Shown piece after piece: positions 34,634 to 41,342 of a stretch of 64,000 nt of DNA. The stretch lies in assembly GCF_036226885.1 (NCBI RefSeq), contig NZ_CP109027.1, positions 8,804,001 through 8,868,000 of the forward strand, in the 5' to 3' direction. Positions within the stretch are counted from its first letter, which is position 1; every line of letters starts with the position of its first letter. The stretch comes from Streptomyces sp. NBC_00663 (GTDB taxonomy: Bacteria > Actinomycetota > Actinomycetes > Streptomycetales > Streptomycetaceae). Under the pieces are notes generated by a model that was given only the letters and a program-made list of their open reading frames with translations, had not been told where the DNA came from and did no database searches. Both the position numbers and the translations under genes were made by a program.

Positions 34634-35436
34634 GGCAGCAGCCAATCGACGGGACGCTGGTCGGCGAGGCGGATGGAACCCTGGGCCACGGTCATGGAGG
34701 TGAGGGAGAACGGCGGCCCGTCCGCGGACGACCACCGGTAGCCGCTCTTCGTGCCGGACGCCTTGTCCAGCTTCACCGTGACGGCCACCGGCCTGCCGTC
34801 CTTGGTGAACTGCTCGCCGAGCTGGCTGTCCCCGAGGAACGCGGAGATCTGCTGGGCCGACTGCGCCGAACGGTCCACCGACTTCACATGGCCGCGCAGC
34901 ACGCCGTACTCCTGGGTGGGCACGGACGACACCGTCAGGTCCACGGCGGCGTTCGCGGGGATCGAGGCGGCGTTCTCGGCCGGGACGTACACGGTGGCGT
35001 ACAGCGGATCGGAGGTGTGCGCGACTTTCTCCACGGCGGCCACGTTCGCGCCGGTCTGGATGATCTGGCCGATCGTGGCGGCGAGCGCGGTGACGCGGCC
35101 GGCGGCGACCGAGCGGACGACGGTGTCGCCCTCGGCGGTACGCACCTTCAGTACCGGGGAGTTGGCGGGCAGCCGCTCGCCCTGCTTCGCGAGCACGGCG
35201 GTGACCTGGCCCGCGACCGGGCTCTGGAGGATGTAACTGCCCTGTCCGTGGGTGAGGATGGCGGGCGCGCCCACGGTGGAGGCGACCGAACCGGTCACCG
35301 CCCACACCGACGCGGTGGCCATCACGACCACGGTCACGGAGAGCGCGAGCCAGCCCTGGGGGCGGGCGAAACGCACCGGAAGATCGAGCTCCTCCGGCGA
35401 CTGGAGCTTGGCGAGGGCCTGTTGGCGGAACTGCAC
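34630..35436 (-). CDS. HlyD-family adaptor of the NHLM peptide export system
   Basis: 268 residues from GTG 35436, preferred over GTG 35451 because GAGGGAAAG lies at proper distance. The N-terminus (QFRQQALAKLQSPEELDLPV) is typical of NHLM secretion proteins. One membrane helix follows (about 28-52), then a lipoyl/barrel-sandwich half (SPVAGQVTAVLAKQGERLPA), a short hairpin, and a beta-barrel. It anchors in the membrane and extends outward, linking the two ABC proteins to the cell surface. 4-nt overlap with the PCAT gene. Confidence 0.9.
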   Translation of the reverse strand: MQFRQQALAKLQSPEELDLPVRFARPQGWLALSVTVVVMATASVWAVTGSVASTVGAPAILTHGQGSYILQSPVAGQVTAVLAKQGERLPANSPVLKVRTAEGDTVVRSVAAGRVTALAATIGQIIQTGANVAAVEKVAHTSDPLYATVYVPAENAASIPANAAVDLTVSSVPTQEYGVLRGHVKSVDRSAQSAQQISAFLGDSQLGEQFTKDGRPVAVTVKLDKASGTKSGYRWSSADGPPFSLTSMTVAQGSIRLADQRPVDWLLP

Positions 35437-35504
35437 GGAACTTTCCCTCACCTGAAAACGAGGAAGGACCGACTGCTGGCAGCCGGTTGGTTCATGACGT
35501 CCGA

Positions 35505-35537
35505 GAGTCCCGGAGCCGGGAATCGGCTCCGGGACTC
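35505..35537 (-). terminator. intercistronic hairpin between the GG-leader peptide gene and its exporter genes
   Basis: GAGTCCCGGAGCCG (35505-35518) and CGGCTCCGGGACTC (35524-35537) form a perfect 14-bp stem with a 5-nt loop, 17 nt after the peptide stop and 69 nt before the adaptor start. It may end most transcripts after the peptide gene or protect its 3' end, giving more peptide than exporter. Confidence 0.75.
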
Positions 35538-35553
35538 AGGGCACAAGGTGCGA

Positions 35554-35769
35554 TCAGAGACCGGCGACCAGGTTCGTGACCGGGGCCACGGAGAGGCCGG
35601 TGACACCCTCGACGGTGCCGACGGCCGTGTCGACCAGGCCGGAGACCGGGGCGATGCCGTCCACCAGGCCGGTGACGGTGCCGAGGGCGTTCAGCTGGAG
35701 GCCACCGGAGACGTTGTCGAGCTCCGCGTCGGAGATCTCGACGGTCTCAACCTGGGGGGTGGAGTTCAT
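35554..35769 (-). CDS. cysteine-free double-glycine-leader peptide, predicted substrate of the NHLM exporter
   Basis: 71 residues from ATG 35769 (AAGGGAAG 7 nt upstream). The leader MNSTPQVETVEISDAELDNV ends SGG at residue 23, the cut site of C39 peptidases. The 48-residue core has no Cys, His, Lys or Arg. It is Val/Gly/Leu/Thr-rich and holds two similar halves: GTVTGLVDGIAPVSGLVDTA and GTVEGVTGLSVAPVTNLVAGL, the second with one extra residue. Comparable streptomycete peptides are often filed as type A2 lantipeptides, but without Cys no lanthionine can form and no LanM-type enzyme is present. Likely product: an exported hydrophobic acidic peptide acting as bacteriocin, surface peptide or signal. 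The role is inference. Confidence 0.85.
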   Translation of the reverse strand: MNSTPQVETVEISDAELDNVSGGLQLNALGTVTGLVDGIAPVSGLVDTAVGTVEGVTGLSVAPVTNLVAGL

Positions 35770-36228
35770 GGTGGAACTTCCCTTCATATGGATATTCACA
35801 AGGGGGGAGCGGACCCCTGGCAGGGGCGGCCGCGTGCCGCAGACGCCGGGCACCCGTTTCCGGGAGCCCTTCGCGGCTGCCGCGGTGCGATGGATAAAAG
35901 CACGCGGCGGGCACGGGCTTCCAATCAACCAACCGCCTCACCTGGGCACTTGAGTCCCAGAGGTACCGAAGCGTGCAGGCGTGCGCACGTCTCGCCGCCG
36001 AGTTCTTCACACCCGGCACGCCTTCGGTTCACACGAGGGCTTGCGGCCGGGGAGGCGAATCCGACACTCCCGCCCCAATGACGTACGCGGCGGAGCGCGC
36101 TTGTGCAGATCCGCCGCGCACGGTGACTTGGTTGAGTATTGGATGTGCAGATTCGCTGAAGCCGGGATTCCGGGGGAACTTCGAAACGGACCGTTGCTGA
36201 TCGATCGCGGACCGTGTCGGTCCGGTTG
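35770..36228. promoter_or_regulatory. 459-nt region upstream of the peptide operon with candidate promoter
   Basis: On the minus strand TTGGAA (plus 35919-35924) and TTTTAT (plus 35894-35899) are 19 nt apart, about 125 nt upstream of the peptide ATG, the best promoter match. The section 36100-36200 is notably AT-richer than its surroundings (TTGAGTATTGGATGTGCAG) but no convincing ORF was seen on either strand. A 75-codon plus-strand ORF at 35973 has unusual codon use and no ribosome site. Confidence 0.4.
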
Positions 36229-36642
36229 TCAGCCGAGAAGGGCGTAGACCGTGCTCGCGCGGGCCGCGAGTTGACCTGACTCCGCGTCGGTCATCGTGAT
36301 GTCGGCGAATGCCATGCGCCGGCCCAGCTTGGTGATCACCGCCTGGATCAGGACATCCGAACCGGACACCGCGCGCTGGAACGAGGTCGACTGCTGCACG
36401 GTCGTCATCGGTCCGTAGGCGCCACGCGCCGCCGACACGGCGATCACCGTGGCCGTGTCCGCGGCGGCCATCAGCGCCTGGCCCGACAGCGCCCCGCCCT
36501 CCCGCGACAGACGGTCCGACCAGGGAAGTCGCAGAGTCGCCCGGTCCTCGCCCAGGGACTCGACGGCCAGGCCCAGATCGAGCACCCAAGGAGCGAAGTT
36601 GGCGGAGAGGATCTTGTCGGCTTCGGCGGTGGTCATCGTCAT
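36229..36642 (-). CDS. PaaI-type hotdog-fold thioesterase
   Basis: 137 residues, one hotdog domain: LPWSDRLSREGGALSGQALM, then AAADTATVIAVSA (the catalytic segment of PaaI/YbgC-like acyl-CoA thioesterases), and QQSTSFQRAV for the second strand set. It would hydrolyse an acyl- or aryl-CoA. Start at 36642 or at the ATG two codons later; there is no clear ribosome site. It lies upstream of the peptide operon on the same strand, but the 459-nt gap speaks against co-transcription. Confidence 0.88.
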   Translation of the reverse strand: MTMTTAEADKILSANFAPWVLDLGLAVESLGEDRATLRLPWSDRLSREGGALSGQALMAAADTATVIAVSAARGAYGPMTTVQQSTSFQRAVSGSDVLIQAVITKLGRRMAFADITMTDAESGQLAARASTVYALLG

Positions 36643-36841
36643 ATGGGGGATTGTTCCCGCTCCCCGGCCGCCGGACGCGGAGCCCGGCCGATCCCGTGGC
36701 CGATTCGGTACTGCAAAGGGACTGCCAACAAACGGAATTGAACGCCCCAGGTGCCTCCTGCGTACCCACTGCCATCCAGGCGCCCCGAACAGCTGCCGAC
36801 GAACGGTGGCACTGACCCCGTCCTTCAGGAGGTCGAGAAGT

Positions 36842-38176
36842 TTGAGTCACAAGCGAATCCCCAAGCGCAAGGCCGCGATCGCGGCAGGCGGCGTGGTGGC
36901 GCTCGGAGCGGCCGCGATTCTCCTGCCCAACGCGAACGCGTCCCAGGACGGCTCGTCGTCGAACGGAGCCGCGGCCGCCCCGAAGACCCTCAAGGCGTCG
37001 GACGCCCCGGATCTCGCCTCACAGCTCCAGGAACTGCTCGGCGACGCCTTCGCCGGTTCGTACTACGACACGGACCAGCAGCAGCTCGTCGTGAACGTCA
37101 TCTCGGGCGACAACAACAACGTGGTCGTCCAGGCCAAGAAGGCCGGCGCGAAGATACGCGAGGTCGACAACAGCCTCACCGAACTCGCCGCGGGCGCCGC
37201 GACGCTGAAGGCAGACGCGACCATCCCGGGCACCTCCTGGGCCGTCGACCCCAGGACGAACAAGATCCTGGTCACCGCCGACAGCACGGTCACCGGCGCC
37301 AAGTGGGACCAGCTGGAGTCGACGGTCGACACCCTCGGCGCGGGCATGGCGACCATCAAGAAGTCGGCCGGCACCTTCAAGACCTTCCTCTCCGGCGGCG
37401 ACGCCATCTTCGGCGGCGGCGCCCGCTGCTCGGCCGGCTTCAACGTCACCGCGGGCGACGGCAGCCCGGCCTTCCTGACCGCCGGTCACTGCGGCGTCGC
37501 GGCGGCCGAGTGGTCGGACGCGCAGGACGGCCAGCCGATCGCCACCGTCGACCAGGCCACCTTCCCCGGCGACGGTGACTTCGCCCTCGTGAAGTACGAC
37601 GACCCGGCCACCGTCGCGCCGAGCGAGGTCAACGTCGGCGACGGCCAGACCGTGCAGATCTCCCAGGCCGCCGATGCCGAGGTCGGCCTCCAGGTCTTCA
37701 GAATGGGCAGCACCACCGGGCTCAACGACGGCCAGGTCCTCGGACTCGACGCCACCGTCAACTACCCGGAGGGCACGGTCACCGGTCTCATCCAGACCGA
37801 CGTCTGCGCCGAGCCCGGCGACAGCGGCGGCTCGCTGTTCACGCAGGACGGGCTGGCCATCGGCCTGACCTCCGGCGGCAGCGGCGACTGCACGGTCGGC
37901 GGCGAGACCTTCTTCCAGCCCGTCACCACCGCCCTGGAGGCGGTCGGCGCGACGCTCGGCGCGGGCGACGCGGCGGGCGGCGGCCAGGAGGCGGGCGCCG
38001 GTGACGAGGCCGGAGCCGGTGCCGGCGACGAAGCGGGCGCGGGCGACGAGGCCGGTGCCGGACAGGAAGTCGGCGGCGAGGAGGCCGGACAGGAAGTCGG
38101 CGGCCAGGACGCCGGCGGTGACGAGGCCGGCGCGGGCGCGGACAACGGTGACTCCGGGCTGACCGAGACCCACTGA
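36842..38176 (+). CDS. secreted S1-family serine protease (SGP/alpha-lytic type) with acidic Gly-rich tail
   Basis: 444 residues from TTG 36842, which follows AGGAGGT at 8 nt. A Sec signal (about 1-34) and an alpha-lytic-type pro-region (about 45-180, folding chaperone) precede a mature chymotrypsin-like domain of about 185 residues. The triad is visible: His in LTAGHCG, Asp in GDGDFALVKY and Ser in EPGDSGGSLF. From about residue 376 a 69-residue tail follows, made of GDEAGAG, GQEVGGEE and GGDEAGAG repeats, very acidic and without aromatic residues; it is not part of the protease fold. It is secreted; the tail may bind a surface or metal ion, or tune release. A strong terminator follows. Confidence 0.93.
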   Translation: MSHKRIPKRKAAIAAGGVVALGAAAILLPNANASQDGSSSNGAAAAPKTLKASDAPDLASQLQELLGDAFAGSYYDTDQQQLVVNVISGDNNNVVVQAKKAGAKIREVDNSLTELAAGAATLKADATIPGTSWAVDPRTNKILVTADSTVTGAKWDQLESTVDTLGAGMATIKKSAGTFKTFLSGGDAIFGGGARCSAGFNVTAGDGSPAFLTAGHCGVAAAEWSDAQDGQPIATVDQATFPGDGDFALVKYDDPATVAPSEVNVGDGQTVQISQAADAEVGLQVFRMGSTTGLNDGQVLGLDATVNYPEGTVTGLIQTDVCAEPGDSGGSLFTQDGLAIGLTSGGSGDCTVGGETFFQPVTTALEAVGATLGAGDAAGGGQEAGAGDEAGAGAGDEAGAGDEAGAGQEVGGEEAGQEVGGQDAGGDEAGAGADNGDSGLTETH

Positions 38177-38196
38177 CCCACGCCCCACCACCCGTT

Positions 38197-38244
38197 CACG
38201 GACTCGGTCCGGCCCTCCGGCGGGAGGGCCGGACCGAGTCCGTG
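38197..38244. terminator. very strong bidirectional terminator
   Basis: Perfect 22-bp stem (38197-38218 with 38223-38244) and a 4-nt loop GGCG, between the convergent protease and phosphatase genes. This is the longest perfect hairpin I found in the window. Confidence 0.9.
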
Positions 38245-38266
38245 TCACCCCTGGGCAAGGCAGCCC

Positions 38267-40399
38267 TCACCGCGCCCGCAGCAGCAGCAACGCCACGTCG
38301 TCGATCCGCTCCCGCGCCGCCCCGCCCTGTGCCACCAGTTCGTCGGCCAACGCGTCCAGCGGCAGGTCCCCGGCCTGCGCCAGCCGCTGCCCCAGATCGG
38401 CGAGGGCATCCTCGATGTCGACACCGGGCGACTCGATCAGGCCGTCGGTGTAGAGGGCGAGCACGCTGCCCGGGGCCAGGTCGACCTCGGTCGTCGGATA
38501 CGTCGCCGAGCCGTCGATGCCCAGGAGCGGGCCGCCGGCCAGGTCGAGGACGCGTACCTTTCCGTCCGGTCGGCGCAGCAGGGGCGGGGGATGACCGGCC
38601 CGCGCCATCACGGCCCGGCCGTGGGCGGGGTCGAGCCGCAGGTACAGACAGCTCGCGAAGAGATCGGAGCCGAGGTCGATGAGCAGCCGGTTGGTGCTGC
38701 TCATGACGTCCTGCGGGGCCTGCCCGACGGTCGTGTACGCCCGTACCGCGGTCCGGATCTGCCCCATCAGCCCGGCCGCGGTGACGTTGTGCCCCTGTAC
38801 GTCGCCGATCACGGCCGAGGCCGCTCCGTGTGAGGGCACCAGGTCGTAGAAGTCGCCGCCGATGTCCATGCCCTGGGTGGCGGGCAGATAGCGGGCGGCA
38901 GCGTCGACGCCGGGCAGGGTGGGCAGCGAGTGGGGGAGCAGTGCCTCCTGGAGGCCGTGGGCGAGCCGGTGCTTGGCGTCGTACAGCATCGCCCGCTCCA
39001 GGGCCTGCGCGATCAGCCCGCCGAGGCTCGTCAGGACGGCCCGTTCGTCGGCCGGGAAGGGGTGCGGTTCGGCGTAGGCCAGCACACAGGTGCCGACCGG
39101 CCGGCCGGAGGCGATCAGGGGCAGATACGCCCAGGCCTCGAAGCCGTCGGGGGTGGTGTGCCGGACCGGATACAGGTGCTCCAGCTGCCGGCGCGAGTCG
39201 AAGAACGCGGGCACTCCGCTGCCCAGGGCCTGGGCCCCCGGCGTCGGCTCGCTCAGCGGCAGCCCGTCGAAGCGCTCCACGACATGTGGGTCGGGATAGC
39301 CGCGATGGCCCAGGACGTGCAGCCGTCCCGCCCGGGAGCCGAGCATGACCAGGGCCTGGCCGCCCACCGCGGGGACGATCTCGTCGGCGACCAGTTGCAC
39401 CACGTCCTCCACGCCGGCCGCCTCGGTGAGCGCCCCGGCCAGGCTCAGCACCTGCGAGATGGTGACCAGCCGGGACCGGGCGCCGCCCGACTGCGGGGCG
39501 GCCCGGCTCATCTCCGCCACGGCCCGCGCCCGGCTCACGCGTACGCTCAGCCCGGTGGTGCTCGGATACAGCCGGAACGACAGCCAGTCGCCGGGCGGTC
39601 GCAGCGCCACGAACGACGTCGTCTGCTGACTGAGCAGCGCGGCGCGGTAACGGTCCTCGTAGACCGGGTCGTTGAGCCAGGGCACCGACGCCCACAACTG
39701 GGTGCCGAGCAGGCGGCTGACCGGGACGCCGATCAGCTCGGCCGCGGCGGCGTTGGCGAAGGCGATCCGTCCGTGCAGATCGAGCGAGCACAGTCCGTAC
39801 GGCAGCCGGGACACCATCCGGGCCGCCTCCACCGTGCCCAGCGTGCCCGCCGCGCCGGCCACCGGGGTGCCGGTCAGCAGATCGGGCTCCGGGAACACCG
39901 GGCGGCTCTCCTCGGCGGCCCGCTCCAGACGCACCGCGAGCCGTCCGCAGGCCGCGCTCAGATGATCCCGCTCCCGGTCGGAGAGTTCCGGCGGATGTGA
40001 GCCGGGCCAGGTCACGAAGATCGCGCCGTACTCCTTGGTGTCCGTCGCCACGGGCAGCGCGGCGAGGGCGAAGGGATAGGGAAGCACCACGGCGATCCGC
40101 GGATAGCGGCGGGCCATGTCCTCCTCGCCGCCCACCCACACCAGCCGCCGCTCCCGGACCGCCTCGGCGACCGGGATCGGGGCGCTGAGCCCCACCCGTT
40201 CCCAGGGCGCCGCGAAGGCCCGAGGCAGCCCGGCCATCACCGCCATCTCCAGGACCGGCTCGCCGGACGCCAGCAGATACACCGCGCCGGAGTGGGCGTG
40301 CACCTCGTCCATCATCGAGGCCAGCGCCAGCGACAGCAGCGGCCGCCCGACCCGCGTCCGCGCGGTCGCGGGCGCCTGCACGCCCCTGCCATCGCCCAC
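38267..40399 (-). CDS. GAF/PAS sensor SpoIIE-type PP2C phosphatase
   Basis: 710 residues from GTG 40399: AGGAGG lies 8 nt upstream, while GTG 40408 overlaps that ribosome site. Domain order: N-terminal GAF (about 15-165), PAS (about 195-295), second GAF (about 315-475), SpoIIE PP2C phosphatase (about 495-705). The phosphatase motifs are GMDIGGDFYDLVPSHG, AVIGDVQGHNVTAAGLMGQ and LALYTDGLIES, and its aspartates for Mn2+ binding are kept. No C-terminal ATPase domain and no membrane segment. It should dephosphorylate a STAS anti-anti-sigma factor in answer to a cytoplasmic signal. It is divergent from ramR, but nothing in the sequence ties the two. Confidence 0.92.
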   Translation of the reverse strand: MGDGRGVQAPATARTRVGRPLLSLALASMMDEVHAHSGAVYLLASGEPVLEMAVMAGLPRAFAAPWERVGLSAPIPVAEAVRERRLVWVGGEEDMARRYPRIAVVLPYPFALAALPVATDTKEYGAIFVTWPGSHPPELSDRERDHLSAACGRLAVRLERAAEESRPVFPEPDLLTGTPVAGAAGTLGTVEAARMVSRLPYGLCSLDLHGRIAFANAAAAELIGVPVSRLLGTQLWASVPWLNDPVYEDRYRAALLSQQTTSFVALRPPGDWLSFRLYPSTTGLSVRVSRARAVAEMSRAAPQSGGARSRLVTISQVLSLAGALTEAAGVEDVVQLVADEIVPAVGGQALVMLGSRAGRLHVLGHRGYPDPHVVERFDGLPLSEPTPGAQALGSGVPAFFDSRRQLEHLYPVRHTTPDGFEAWAYLPLIASGRPVGTCVLAYAEPHPFPADERAVLTSLGGLIAQALERAMLYDAKHRLAHGLQEALLPHSLPTLPGVDAAARYLPATQGMDIGGDFYDLVPSHGAASAVIGDVQGHNVTAAGLMGQIRTAVRAYTTVGQAPQDVMSSTNRLLIDLGSDLFASCLYLRLDPAHGRAVMARAGHPPPLLRRPDGKVRVLDLAGGPLLGIDGSATYPTTEVDLAPGSVLALYTDGLIESPGVDIEDALADLGQRLAQAGDLPLDALADELVAQGGAARERIDDVALLLLRAR

Positions 40400-40733
40400 G
40401 CCGCCCACCTCCTCGCGCGCCCCGCGGGGCCCGGGCCCGGCATGCGACGGGCTCCGGGATCAAATCTGCCCCTCGGCGGCGGGACGCGCACGGCGAGCGG
40501 ACCCGGCACCGGCGATGCGAAGGCGATCCCGTGTCGCGGCCGGCCATATACCCTCTCGCGCCCCACCCATTCCCCTCCATTCGAAGCGCGGCACGGCGTA
40601 CGGGAGCCGTCAGTGCGCCCCCGCGCACCCTGATGGCCGGTTCTTCGCGCCCGGGGGAGGTGCGGGACGCGAACAATGGGGCAGTCGCTTCTCACCCATG
40701 GAACCGGCGAACGGCAACGCGAGGGGACGGGCA

Positions 40734-41342
40734 GTGATCCGGGTTCTTCTGGTGCACGACGAGTGTCTGGTCAGGTCGGTCCTGGCGGAGTGGTTACGCA
40801 GGGAACCGGACCTGGGGGTGTACGACGCCCCCTGGCGCAACGCACCGGGCCGGCTGCGAACCCTGCGGCCGGACGTCTGCGCGGCCGACCTGGAGTGCTC
40901 GGACAGCTACGGCATCCCGCCGCTCGGTGAGCTCGACGCCCGAGCGGCCGGGGGGCCCTCGCCACGGCTCCTCGTTCTCGCCAGCGCAAACCGCCCCGGC
41001 CTGCTGAAACGGGCCGTGGAGGCGGGGGCGCTCGGCTACGTCGACAAGGAGGGCGCGCCGGAACGCCTGGTCCACGGCATCCGCCGCGTCGCTGAAGGAA
41101 AACGTTTCGTCGACGACTCGCTCGGCTTCGGTTTCCTCAAGGCCGCCGAGATGCCGCTGACCCGTCGCGAGCTGAGCGTGTTATCCCTGGCCGCCGAGGG
41201 GGCCTCCGTCGCCGAGATCGCCGGAAGCCTGCACCTGTCCCACGGGACGGTGCGCAACTACATGGCGGCCATCACCCGCAAGACCGGCGCCCGCAACCGC
41301 ATCGACGCGATCCGGATCTCCCAGGGAGAGGGCTGGCTGTGA
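40734..41342 (+). CDS. ramR: RamR/AmfR-type LuxR-family response regulator
   Basis: 202 residues from GTG 40734 (GAGGGGAC 5 nt upstream). Receiver domain 1-125: DE at 9-10, phospho-acceptor Asp52 in AADLE, Ser in VLASAN, Lys105 in YVDKEG. LuxR helix-turn-helix 140-200: LTRRELSVLSLAAEGASVAE, then HLSHGTVRNYMAAI. It lies convergent to ramCSAB, where ramR/amfR activates the SapB-type operon in Streptomyces. Two leucines are encoded by TTA: codon 21 (40794-40796) and codon 150 (41181-41183). I saw no other TTA codon in the predicted genes of the window. TTA needs the bldA tRNA, so production should wait for late growth. The 3' part overlaps ramB by 162 nt. Confidence 0.92.
   Translation: MIRVLLVHDECLVRSVLAEWLRREPDLGVYDAPWRNAPGRLRTLRPDVCAADLECSDSYGIPPLGELDARAAGGPSPRLLVLASANRPGLLKRAVEAGALGYVDKEGAPERLVHGIRRVAEGKRFVDDSLGFGFLKAAEMPLTRRELSVLSLAAEGASVAEIAGSLHLSHGTVRNYMAAITRKTGARNRIDAIRISQGEGWL

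Noticed and set aside
35554..35769. Annotation of the GG-leader peptide as a lanthipeptide
   Set aside because: No Cys in the core and no dehydratase or cyclase gene in the operon; a thioether ring cannot form.
35973..36200. 75-codon plus-strand ORF in the gap upstream of the peptide operon
   Set aside because: Codon use unlike the neighbours, no ribosome site, no recognisable domain; it lies in an AT-richer region more likely to be regulatory.
40116..40733. Upstream extension of the ramR frame
   Set aside because: It is antisense to the SpoIIE-type phosphatase gene and has no response-regulator features; GTG 40734 with GAGGGGAC is a good start.
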